Source of the DNA: a virus
Reading direction: 5' to 3' (one strand)
DNA length: 22,631 bases
Virus record (IMG/VR): IMGVR_UViG_3300019742_000014
Coordinates: 1-22,631 of that record
Shown here one piece after another: positions 16,005-22,324 of the stretch; the stretch's first letter is position 1; each line of letters opens with the position of its first letter. A program made the position numbers and the translations under genes. The notes below the pieces were generated by a model. That model was not told the origin of the DNA and did not search any database. It saw only the letters and a program-made list of their open reading frames with translations.

Positions 16005-16547
16005 TTATATCAATACTCTATTTAGAAACCATCCAAAAGTAAATCTTTTATTTTTTTGGTACTTTTCTGTAATCTCTATGTATCTAGCTCCTTGCAATGC
16101 GTTCAACATTCTCAAAATCACTTTTTCTCCATTAGCTCCTCTATGTTTTAATACATTTTTTAAAGCTAATATAGTTTTAGAACCTATATATCCATCTACC
16201 TTTAACTCCAATGTTCCTTTGTGTCCCAAGGCATTCAAGCTTCTTTGTAGAAATTTACATGGTATAGAAGTTCCCATGTTTACACCTGTGTCAAATAGCT
16301 CAAATGCTATCTTTTCACTGATAGGCTCAATTTTATCAAGTGTCAATCTATCCCAATATCTTCTCTTATATATCTCATACGCTACAACTTTCGGCATATC
16401 TTTCATCTTTCCATCGTAGCCATTTTCACGAGCTACAGCTACAGTTATTCCAAAGTTGGTTTCACCACCAGAGTCCAATGGGTCATTTACATATCCACCC
16501 TCTATTTTTATGACCTCTGATATTAGTTTATCTTTTATGCTAGACAT
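16005..16547 (-). CDS. endolysin, GH108 N-acetylmuramidase with peptidoglycan-binding domain
   Basis: 180 residues. The N-terminal GH108 motif is clear: VIKIEGGYVNDPLDSGGETN with the catalytic Glu in EGGY (E16) and NFGIT. The middle (YEIYKRRYWDRLTLDKI, FELFDTGVNMG) matches the same family, and the C-terminal third (LKVDGYIGSKTILALKNV) is the PG_binding_3 domain. There is no signal peptide, so release would need the holin. The start follows GGAGG, which lies inside the end of the preceding gene. Unusually for a lysis gene it is in the early/middle operon, about 10 kb from the holin-like and spanin genes. Confidence 0.92.
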   Translation of the reverse strand: MSSIKDKLISEVIKIEGGYVNDPLDSGGETNFGITVAVARENGYDGKMKDMPKVVAYEIYKRRYWDRLTLDKIEPISEKIAFELFDTGVNMGTSIPCKFLQRSLNALGHKGTLELKVDGYIGSKTILALKNVLKHRGANGEKVILRMLNALQGARYIEITEKYQKNKRFTFGWFLNRVLI

Positions 16548-16548
16548 A

Positions 16549-17151
16549 TCAACCTCCTATCTTAGCAGGGTCTAACGCTATAATGACCCACGGTTCACCG
16601 ATTTCTCTCTTTGTATAAAATCTAATGTAACTCTTAGATTTTGCAACTTGGATGGACTCATTTATAATATCCATAGCTTCAAGCCAAAGAGGATGGTCAA
16701 TCTCGTAACTTCTAAGCTCTAGTATGCTCTTGACATTTATAGAGCCTTTTTTATCAACATCAAACGCTTTCATCATCAGAGTTTTGATGTTTGCCGATGA
16801 GTCTTTTGTCTCTTCTTTAAAGAATAAATCTAGCTTCTCTTTTGCAAAAGTTAGCTTCTCATCAAACTCAACGGTATCCGAAATTTGGATAGAAACTTTT
16901 TGAAGACCATCAAATGTCTCTAGGTTCATATTTCCTTTTTTGGTGGATACATCTAGTTTATACTCTTGCCTCATCAATGCTATATAGCTATCTACTTTCT
17001 CAGTAGCTTTCTCTTTAAAGAGTTTCATTCTCTTTTGCTCTTCAATAGCGTCAGAGATTATCTCTCTAACCATCTCATCCTTGATTTTGTCAGATGCTTT
17101 GACATTATCAGGGTGAACTTCATCACCCTGTTTATTTATCCATTTACTCAT
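16549..17151 (-). CDS. DUF3164 family protein of Mu-like phages
   Basis: The start at 17151 (MSKWINKQGDEVHPDNVKAS, 200 aa) is an ATG with GGAG 7 nt upstream; the codon before it is GTG. The pattern matches DUF3164: a helical N-terminus (VREIISDAIEEQKRMKLFKEK), KGNMNLETFDGLQKV, FDEKLTFAKEKLDLFF, DKKGSINVKSILELR and a C-terminal WVIIALDPAK. This family is common between the MuB and endolysin genes of transposable phages, near host-nuclease-inhibitor genes. Its biochemical function is not known. Overlaps the preceding gene by 8 nt. Confidence 0.8.
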   Translation of the reverse strand: MSKWINKQGDEVHPDNVKASDKIKDEMVREIISDAIEEQKRMKLFKEKATEKVDSYIALMRQEYKLDVSTKKGNMNLETFDGLQKVSIQISDTVEFDEKLTFAKEKLDLFFKEETKDSSANIKTLMMKAFDVDKKGSINVKSILELRSYEIDHPLWLEAMDIINESIQVAKSKSYIRFYTKREIGEPWVIIALDPAKIGG

Positions 17152-17320
17152 CACCTATCTCCTTATCATCTATCTCTATATAGACAAATCCTAAATCATC
17201 ATCTTCTACGACTTCGATTATTCTGGTCTTATCTGTATCTATAAAACCTACACTCACCTTTGCATCAGCAGGGTACTTACTTAATGCTTCTCTCAACTCT
17301 CCGATTGTTCTTATACTCAT
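17144..17320 (-). CDS. small conserved-type phage protein (58 aa)
   Basis: The start at 17320 (MSIRTIGELREALSKYPADA) is chosen for its AAGG ribosome binding site; a longer frame upstream would run into the repeated hairpin element. The TIGELREALSKYPADAKVSV pattern, followed by an acidic beta-rich end (VVEDDDLGFVYIEIDD), is seen in many small phage and bacterial proteins of unknown function. It is preceded by the second copy of the hairpin leader. Confidence 0.6.
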   Translation of the reverse strand: MSIRTIGELREALSKYPADAKVSVGFIDTDKTRIIEVVEDDDLGFVYIEIDDKEIGDE

Positions 17321-17338
17321 AATATAACCTTTTTTCTT

Positions 17339-17387
17339 TTTTTTGTAAGTGCGTAAACACTCCACAAAACCCCTCATGAGGGGCTTT
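17339..17387 (-). repeat. hairpin leader repeat, copy 1
   Basis: The block TTTTTTGTAAGTG, one variable base, GTAAACACTCCA (plus strand) is shared with copy 2 at 17915-17963, and is followed by a 10-bp stem at 17366-17387 (CCCCTC/GAGGGG core). On the transcribed minus strand the order is stop codon, hairpin, TGGAGTGTTTAC block, A-rich stretch, ribosome binding site, gene start at 17320. The two stems differ in sequence but keep the same length and the same single G-U pair position. Confidence 0.82.
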
Positions 17388-17399
17388 AAGAATGTTTGA

Positions 17400-17900
17400 T
17401 TATTGGAATAAGTTTATATTTTTTGGAATATAAACTGTAGAGTGTAGCTTTGCTATATCTTTATCTATCTGTTTATTTAAAGCTTTTAGATAGTTTCTTA
17501 AACTATCTAAATTGCCTATTTTGCTTTCATATTTTTCAAAAGTATTAAATGGAATATTTATAATTACTTTATCTACATTATATCTAATATCGAAATAGCC
17601 ACTAAGTCCGTCTTCTAAAATATCCAAATTAAAATTTATACCAATATTTTGAAGAGTATCAATAAAATACTCGATACTATCAAGAGCGTTTTGAAACTCT
17701 TTAATCTTGTTTTTTGTATCTATTAAAGATACAGTTGTATTTTCACCTAAAGATATGTTAAAACTTTTTCTATTCATTTTACTAAACTTCAAAATCATAT
17801 CTTCAACGCTCATAATTTCAAAATTACCACTTTTTGACATTTCTAGCTCCATATCTTTTATGATATTATCTACTTCTTTTTGTGTGTATTTCTTTTTCAT
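17400..17900 (-). CDS. hypothetical protein (166 aa)
   Basis: The start at 17900 (MKKKYTQKEVDNIIKDMELE) has AAAGG upstream and excludes the leader repeat that the longer frame would include. The protein is soluble, mixed helix and strand, Asn/Ile/Lys-rich, with FNISLGENTTVSLIDTK and DGLSGYFDIRYNVDKVIINI regions. I do not recognise a family. It is flanked by hairpin leader copies 1 and 2, so its expression may be controlled together with the 58-aa gene downstream. Confidence 0.65.
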   Translation of the reverse strand: MKKKYTQKEVDNIIKDMELEMSKSGNFEIMSVEDMILKFSKMNRKSFNISLGENTTVSLIDTKNKIKEFQNALDSIEYFIDTLQNIGINFNLDILEDGLSGYFDIRYNVDKVIINIPFNTFEKYESKIGNLDSLRNYLKALNKQIDKDIAKLHSTVYIPKNINLFQ

Positions 17901-17914
17901 CGTGTAGCCTTTTA

Positions 17915-17963
17915 TTTTTTGTAAGTGAGTAAACACTCCATAGAACCTCTCTGGAGAGGCTCT
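17915..17963 (-). repeat. hairpin leader repeat, copy 2
   Basis: Second copy of the block described at 17339-17387: 25 of 26 bases identical in the flank (17915-17940), then a 10-bp stem at 17942-17963 (CCTCTC/GAGAGG core). It begins within the stop codon of the 25-aa membrane peptide and ends 15 nt before the 17900 start. Confidence 0.82.
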
Positions 17964-18039
17964 AGCAGTCTTTTATTCTACGCTCTAACCATATCCATGC
18001 TATTAGCCAATAAATGCCGTATCCTATTAGCCAACTCAT
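17962..18039 (-). CDS. 25-aa membrane peptide
   Basis: ATG at 18039 preceded by GGGGGATAAG, a strong ribosome binding site; the peptide is MSWLIGYGIYWLIAWIW followed by LERRIKDC. One Trp-rich membrane span covers residues 3-17 with a positively charged C-terminus, so it should sit in the inner membrane with its C-terminus inside. It lies between the 84-aa gene and leader copy 2. A strong ribosome site and a fitting gap favour a real gene. Possible roles include superinfection exclusion or membrane modulation; none is shown. Confidence 0.6.
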   Translation of the reverse strand: MSWLIGYGIYWLIAWIWLERRIKDC

Positions 18040-18075
18040 CTTATCCCCCAAATACGCACTTTTGTATATCTATTT

Positions 18076-18092
18076 CTCTTTATTTTAAAGAG
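18076..18092 (-). other. intergenic hairpin before the 25-aa peptide gene
   Basis: A 7-bp stem CTCTTTA/TAAAGAG with a 3-nt loop, 14 nt after the stop of the 84-aa gene on the minus strand. A TCTTTTT run follows on the plus strand only. It belongs to the set of post-stop hairpins in this operon. Confidence 0.55.
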
Positions 18093-18105
18093 TCTTTTTA
18101 TATAT

Positions 18106-18360
18106 CTAAGCATAAATCAATCCTTTTTCTATACACGCCTGAATAGCGTTATATCTAGCTCTTCTCATATCCAATACTCTTTTTTTAGGTAGAGATACAC
18201 ATCTAAATTTATCTATATCGTGCTTCTCAAAAGTCTCAACAAACATTAAACATTTTAAATTGTTTGCTTTAGAAACATAAGTAGATAAACGCTCATGGCT
18301 TCCTGCTATAAGCCCCACTCTTTTACCATTTTGTATTCCTATCAATCTTATTATATTCAT
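18106..18360 (-). CDS. hypothetical protein (84 aa)
   Basis: Basic protein MNIIRLIGIQNGKRVGLIAG... overlapping the preceding winged-helix gene by 4 nt (ATGA). Beta-prone first third, then KCLMFVETFEKHDIDKFRCV and a basic helix VLDMRRARYNAIQACIEKG. No family recognised. Coupled to a DNA-binding protein gene, so an early regulatory or host-takeover role is possible only by context. Confidence 0.6.
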   Translation of the reverse strand: MNIIRLIGIQNGKRVGLIAGSHERLSTYVSKANNLKCLMFVETFEKHDIDKFRCVSLPKKRVLDMRRARYNAIQACIEKGLIYA

Positions 18361-18626
18361 ACCATACTCCTATATTTTCTCTTTTTAGTCAAAGGACACA
18401 AAGGACTCACATCTTTTACTAGACGAAACTTTTTATCAAGAAACTTTTGTGGACTAACTGTCTTTACTATGTAGCCTCCTCTTACTAGCTCTCTAAGTAT
18501 TTTAGATAATGTGTTTTGGCTTATTTCAATTATCAAGAGAATATCACCAACCCTAAAGTTTCTATTGTCTCTTATGTATGTCCAGACTCTCTGCTTACTG
18601 CTTCTTTTTATGCGATTATTCGTCAT
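18357..18626 (-). CDS. winged-helix DNA-binding protein
   Basis: The start at 18626 (MTNNRIKRSSKQRVWTYIRD, 89 aa) overlaps the ATPase gene by 11 nt. The segment RVWTYIRDNRNFRVGDILLI, then ISQNTLSKILRELVRGGYIV, forms a helix-turn-helix with a following wing (SPQKFLDKKFRLVKD). It resembles small MarR/replication-type winged-helix proteins. Located right after the transposition genes, it may regulate the middle operon. Confidence 0.65.
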   Translation of the reverse strand: MTNNRIKRSSKQRVWTYIRDNRNFRVGDILLIIEISQNTLSKILRELVRGGYIVKTVSPQKFLDKKFRLVKDVSPLCPLTKKRKYRSMV

Positions 18627-19323
18627 CTTTCTCAACCCCACTAGCCCTGAATGTCGCAAGGCTCATAGAGTCTAGTCCATTTGCTTCACAAAACTTCTCT
18701 ATTCTTAAAATGAATACTTTTATTCGTCTAAGATTTGGATATTTTTTACCAAAGAACTCTATCAAGTCAGGCTCTAGTGCTACTTCACACTGCTTGACGA
18801 ACTTTTTTATATCATCTGCTCCTATGTTGCGAAACTTCACTTTCTCAACAATACGGCTATAGAAATGAGGATGATTTTTGAGACGAGAGTTACATGACTC
18901 CATACCGACGAGTACAATCACATTGCCACTCACATCGTGTATATCTCTAAAGAACTCCAAGATGTTAAATCTATCAGCTCCTAGTAGTCCATCTATCTCA
19001 TCAATGATAATCGGTCGAGGATTTATCATCAAGCTATCTATCACTTCATTAAATAGTTCGCTTGATGTTTTAGACTTAGAGTCTATAGATAGCTCTCTAG
19101 CCAATAGCTTCAGAACGGACGATTTCGTCCAAGTTTGGTTTTGTCTAAGCACTATTGCATCAAATTCATCCTTTATCTTAGAGATAGATATTGTTTTACC
19201 TACTCCATATACACCGAAACATAAGCCCATTCGTTCAGCGTTCCCCTCTAAATCATCAACTAGGGTGGACATTAGCTCATAGAATTTGGTATAATTACTT
19301 GTTTTAACAAAAGCTTCTTGCAT
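18616..19323 (-). CDS. transposition AAA+ ATPase (MuB/TnsC-like)
   Basis: 235 residues. Walker A GVYGVGKT (37-44), Walker B PIIIDEIDG (D108/E109), sensor-1-like VLVGMES (about 137-143) and an arginine-finger-like FYSRIVEKV (about R157) identify an AAA+ ATPase of the MuB/TnsC class. The C-terminal lid (PNLRRIKVFILRIEKFCEA) fits. MuB binds DNA as ATP filaments, chooses target sites, activates the transposase and gives target immunity. It is the gene directly after the transposase, separated by a 16-bp-stem hairpin, with AGGAG before the start. No N-terminal HTH as in Mu MuB, so it is shorter (Mu MuB is about 312 aa). Confidence 0.9.
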   Translation of the reverse strand: MQEAFVKTSNYTKFYELMSTLVDDLEGNAERMGLCFGVYGVGKTISISKIKDEFDAIVLRQNQTWTKSSVLKLLARELSIDSKSKTSSELFNEVIDSLMINPRPIIIDEIDGLLGADRFNILEFFRDIHDVSGNVIVLVGMESCNSRLKNHPHFYSRIVEKVKFRNIGADDIKKFVKQCEVALEPDLIEFFGKKYPNLRRIKVFILRIEKFCEANGLDSMSLATFRASGVEKDDE

Positions 19324-19346
19324 AGAAACTCCTTTTTTATTTTATT

Positions 19347-19399
19347 AGTCTTAGTCTAGTAAGACTTATCAAGAAGAGCCTTTGCTCTTCTCAATAAGT
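19347..19399 (-). other. strong hairpin between transposase and ATPase genes
   Basis: 19364-19379 pairs with 19384-19399 around a 4-nt loop: a continuous 16-bp RNA stem on the minus strand (two G-U pairs), starting one base after the transposase stop. A second 7-bp stem (19347-19353 with 19360-19366) overlaps its last 3 bases, so the two may compete. No U-run follows. This could reduce ATPase expression relative to transposase or be an RNase III-type processing site. Confidence 0.85.
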
Positions 19400-19400
19400 G

Positions 19401-21398
19401 TTATGCTAGTTTTCTCTCCTCCCACTCCTCTTTTGCCATTTCGTATAATCTAGGCTTCTTTTGTGCTAGTTTCTGTGTACTCTCATCAAATGTATCGTGT
19501 TCAAAGTCCCACATAAATCTATCATGTAGATTGTTAAAGATTGGACGACCATTTACAAGTACCTCGGCATCATCTTTGGTCTCTTTTTTAGTGTCTATAG
19601 ACTCCTTTATCTTATTAATTACTTCATTTTGCTTCTCTATAGCTATATCTATCGTCTCATCTTGTACTATAGTCTCATTCTTAGTGTCAAGAAACTTTTC
19701 TATTCGTTCAGGTTTATTGGCTCTTATATCGTCTAGTCTTTTTTGTGCTTTTATCTGCTTTCTATCAAATTTCAAAGATGCTATATGCTCATTCCTACTT
19801 CTACCCATCTCTGCGTAGTTTTCAGCTTTGCAAACGAAGCTCATATTTAAGTCATAGACATATATCACACCTAAATCATCATCAGACAAGCACCACATCC
19901 ACTCTCCCACCATATCGTAGAAAATATCGTTAAAATATTGGATTTTATCAATGGTTATACCTTTTTTCGTTATCTTTTTTGAGATAGAAGAGCCTACAAG
20001 AATATTAAGAACATTTGGGTCGCTTATAGTGTTTCTAGGTACTCCACAAGAGTTCCATTTTTCCATCGGAGTCATATCAATAGAGCTATGCTTTCTATTT
20101 TCATAGTGTGTAGTCCACTTCTCCATTATCATCTTTAGCTCTTCTATCGAAATGGGCAACTCTATATCAATTCCTAGATTCTCTTTTTTATTTGCGAAGT
20201 TTTTAGCAAAGTCATCTCCACTCTTAAATCTATCATTCCACTTCTTTATAGACTCTTTTTTAGCAGAGAATGTTTGTCTATTTGCTAGACGCTCTCTATC
20301 TGCTGTATTGTGTCCGATAAAGCCATTGATACGCGTAAATAGGTCTCTTGTTAGTGTTCCAAAAAAACGCTCGATATGAGGCTTCAAATACCCACTAAAA
20401 GGAGGAGTGAAGTCTTGTTGTATATTCAGTCTATCACAAGTATAAGCAAAGTGTTTGGATTTATACTCTTTACCTTGGTCACACAGAACCCTTTCAGGTA
20501 TTCCAAACTTCTCAATAGCTTTTTTTAGCATTCTACCGAGAGTCACACTAGACGAACTCGGTTCTATTACCCACACTACTCTTCTACTATAGACATCAAT
20601 GGCCGCAGAGATGGCATATCGAATACCGTCACTACAAATCACATCACACGGTGTACCATCAAGCTCCCAAAGTGCGTTGGTGTGCATTATCTCACTATCA
20701 GCTCGTCCCGGTGCTGGACGATGTTTGGATACTGCACTAGAGGGGTTGTTTGCTAAAGTATAGATAAACAGATTATCAGGGTCTCGCTTCCATTTGCTTA
20801 CCATACGCACAATAGTAGCGTAAGATGGGATTTTGGTATTTTCAAAGTGCATCTGCATATATTGTTCTATATGCACAGTCTGTATATCAGGATTTTCAAG
20901 TATCAGATTTTCCATATACTTATATTGCTCATCAGTATAAGAACGATTAGACACACCTTTACCTCTACTATCAAGCAAGTATTCTAGGGGGACTAGGTCT
21001 TTTGCTCTACAATCTCTTACTATCTTATTCCACCTAAACAGATTTGTCTTATTTAGCTTCAACTTTGCATATTTTCTATCTACTCTTTTAAGGAAAGCTT
21101 TCCAACCCTCACTACTCGGACGATTGTTATAGTCTCTCACGAGTCTCTGCTTTAAGATAGCTTCTCTTTGCTTTTCATCAGATGCTAAAAGCCAAGCTTT
21201 AGATGTATCTGTCTCTTGTAGTTTTTCAACTTTAGGACTCGTCTCGATAAAGTCATACTCATCATCTATCATAGTAAAACTAAAGCTTCTATCACCGAAT
21301 ATCACACTCTTATTATTGTCAGATACAGCTTTTTTAATAGTTCGTCGTATCCATTGTTCAGACACTTCAAGCACATCAGCTATCTCTCTTATGTTCAT
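19401..21398 (-). CDS. DDE transposase (MuA/TnsB-like)
   Basis: 665 residues. N-terminal HTH (MNIREIADVLEVSEQWIRRTI, in part) like the Mu DNA-binding domain; then a helical end-binding region to about 200; the rve/RNase H core with catalytic D247 (WELDGTP), D307 (CDQGKEY) and E343 (PHIERFFGTL); a beta-barrel about 460-540 (WMWCLSDDDLGVIYVYDL); and a charged C-terminal region likely to contact the ATPase. The second Asp and the Glu are separated by 35 residues, a compact DD35E arrangement, whereas MuA has a longer insertion. It cuts and joins phage ends in replicative transposition. AGGAG precedes the start; it is the first large gene after the Ner-like regulator. Confidence 0.94.
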   Translation of the reverse strand: MNIREIADVLEVSEQWIRRTIKKAVSDNNKSVIFGDRSFSFTMIDDEYDFIETSPKVEKLQETDTSKAWLLASDEKQREAILKQRLVRDYNNRPSSEGWKAFLKRVDRKYAKLKLNKTNLFRWNKIVRDCRAKDLVPLEYLLDSRGKGVSNRSYTDEQYKYMENLILENPDIQTVHIEQYMQMHFENTKIPSYATIVRMVSKWKRDPDNLFIYTLANNPSSAVSKHRPAPGRADSEIMHTNALWELDGTPCDVICSDGIRYAISAAIDVYSRRVVWVIEPSSSSVTLGRMLKKAIEKFGIPERVLCDQGKEYKSKHFAYTCDRLNIQQDFTPPFSGYLKPHIERFFGTLTRDLFTRINGFIGHNTADRERLANRQTFSAKKESIKKWNDRFKSGDDFAKNFANKKENLGIDIELPISIEELKMIMEKWTTHYENRKHSSIDMTPMEKWNSCGVPRNTISDPNVLNILVGSSISKKITKKGITIDKIQYFNDIFYDMVGEWMWCLSDDDLGVIYVYDLNMSFVCKAENYAEMGRSRNEHIASLKFDRKQIKAQKRLDDIRANKPERIEKFLDTKNETIVQDETIDIAIEKQNEVINKIKESIDTKKETKDDAEVLVNGRPIFNNLHDRFMWDFEHDTFDESTQKLAQKKPRLYEMAKEEWEERKLA

Positions 21399-21422
21399 TA
21401 TTACTCCTTTTTGTTAGATTGT

Positions 21423-21487
21423 GTTTCACTGCAAAACTCGTGTAGTAGGACTTTGTAGGTCGGTGAAACAAGTGAAACAACTGAAAC
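21423..21487 (+). repeat. dispersed GTTTCAC-33-(NTGAAAC)x3 element, copy C
   Basis: GTTTCAC at 21423, then 33 nt, then GTGAAAC at 21463 and 21472 and CTGAAAC at 21481 (steps 9 and 9). It fills most of the 151-bp gap between the Ner-like gene and the transposase start (both minus strand), directly upstream of the transposase ribosome binding site. It could control transposase expression or be bound by the transposase itself. Confidence 0.87.
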
Positions 21488-21550
21488 AATAATTTAAAAA
21501 ATCTATAGATAAATGCTCAAAAAAGCACTTGTATATAGATTGGATATGAG

Positions 21551-21751
21551 CTACTCTTGTAGAGGCTCTATCCAAATCTCATCTTTTTTTAGTTGCTCAA
21601 TAACTCTTTTGGTATTTCCCACCAAGGAGCGATTTGAGCCTTTTAGTTTGCCACTTAGCACTAGGCTAAGTGTCGTTCTGTTTAGTTTGTGCTTTCTTGC
21701 ATATTTATTTACGCTTAGGCATTTGTCTCGGAAGTTTTTTTGTGTTGTCAT
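21551..21751 (-). CDS. Ner-like HTH regulator
   Basis: 66 residues with a lambda-repressor-like helix-turn-helix: CLSVNKYARKHKLNRTTLSL then VLSGKLKGSNRSLVGNTKRV. Size, fold and its position before the transposase gene correspond to Mu Ner, the early DNA-binding protein that shuts off early and repressor transcription. AAAGGA lies before the start. A Cro-like role is inferred from position. Confidence 0.7.
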   Translation of the reverse strand: MTTQKNFRDKCLSVNKYARKHKLNRTTLSLVLSGKLKGSNRSLVGNTKRVIEQLKKDEIWIEPLQE

Positions 21752-21760
21752 TAGTTTCCT

Positions 21761-21949
21761 TTACCAATTTTTATTAATAATATCTAAGCATTTAGCTTTA
21801 GAATAACCTCTCATCTCACTAAAATTTAACAAATTAGACATATAGTCAGCATTTGCAAAGCCAACATTTTTATTTCCAATCACATCAGATAATATCTCAA
21901 GGGCTTTTTTAGCCTGTTCCTTATTTAAATAGCTTCCAATACTAAGCAT
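21761..21949 (-). CDS. first early gene, hypothetical (62 aa)
   Basis: MLSIGSYLNKEQAKKALEIL then SDVIGNKNVGFANADYMSNL: a small helical protein with AAGGA before the start. It is the first gene after the strong early promoter and lies 9 nt before the Ner-like gene. The helix set near residues 8-24 and 47-60 could be DNA-binding but no motif is clear. Function unknown. Confidence 0.6.
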   Translation of the reverse strand: MLSIGSYLNKEQAKKALEILSDVIGNKNVGFANADYMSNLLNFSEMRGYSKAKCLDIINKNW

Positions 21950-21973
21950 AGTAATCCTTTTTTATTTTATAAA

Positions 21974-21987
21974 TCATCTGGAGATGA
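21974..21987. promoter_or_regulatory. palindrome near the first early gene
   Basis: TCATCT-GG-AGATGA, a perfect 6-bp inverted repeat with 2-bp centre, 25 bp before the 62-aa gene start. Candidate operator for the Ner-like protein or an mRNA hairpin in the leader. Confidence 0.45.
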
Positions 21988-22006
21988 CTTAATTAAATAA
22001 AGTTTA

Positions 22007-22158
22007 ACTATATAACTAAGTATAAGACAGTGTTGCTACTATATGTTGTGATGCTCAAAAATATCTTAGTTATATATGTCTTTTGCAGATTTAACTGCGT
22101 AAGGACTATAGTAGCTCAATTACTATATCCCTTGTTTTAAATTACTTACTCACTATAT
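22007..22158. repeat. leader region with ACTATAT repeats and interleaved inverted repeats
   Basis: ACTATAT occurs at 22007, 22038, 22122 and 22152, in two pairs 31 and 30 bp apart. Inverted repeats are interleaved: ATATAACTAAG (22010-22020) with CTTAGTTATAT (22065-22075); GCTACTATA (22035-22043) with TATAGTAGC (22107-22115). No long gene is present between the first early gene and the promoter, only 10-12-codon frames. This looks like a repressor-operator array or a structured leader RNA. Confidence 0.65.
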
Positions 22159-22201
22159 AAGTGTCTCTATTCATCGCCATAGAGAGAAATGTTAAAAATC
22201 A

Positions 22202-22231
22202 TATCAAAAGCTAAACTTTAACCATTTGATA
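22202..22231. promoter_or_regulatory. operator-like inverted repeat at the early promoter start point
   Basis: TATCAAA (22202-22208) and TTTGATA (22225-22231) with a 16-bp centre. The right arm lies 6 bp past the -10 box, where transcription should begin, so a bound repressor would block the early promoter. Confidence 0.5.
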
Positions 22232-22236
22232 AAAGA

Positions 22237-22265
22237 ATTATAGGATAAAAAAAATTAAATGTCAA
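22237..22265 (-). promoter_or_regulatory. consensus early promoter (TTGACA-17-TATAAT)
   Basis: On the minus strand TTGACA (22265-22260) and TATAAT (22242-22237) are separated by exactly 17 bp: both hexamers perfect for the housekeeping sigma factor. Transcription would start near 22230 and run left into the early operon through a roughly 280-nt leader. A perfect -35 box is notable for an AT-rich epsilonproteobacterium-like genome, where -35 boxes are usually weak. Confidence 0.85.
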
Positions 22266-22324
22266 GGGTTTTTTAAAATTAGTCTCTTTTTTGGTGTGTA
22301 TGGATTATAAAAAGTGTATTTTGG

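Noticed and set aside
17366-17387. Rho-independent terminator
   Set aside because: Strong stem but only four U residues then GUGG on the transcribed strand, and the operon clearly continues; better seen as a leader or processing hairpin.
19531-19818. Plus-strand membrane-like frame of 95 codons
   Set aside because: Antisense to the charged C-terminal part of the transposase; hydrophobicity follows from reverse reading of Lys/Glu/Asp codons.
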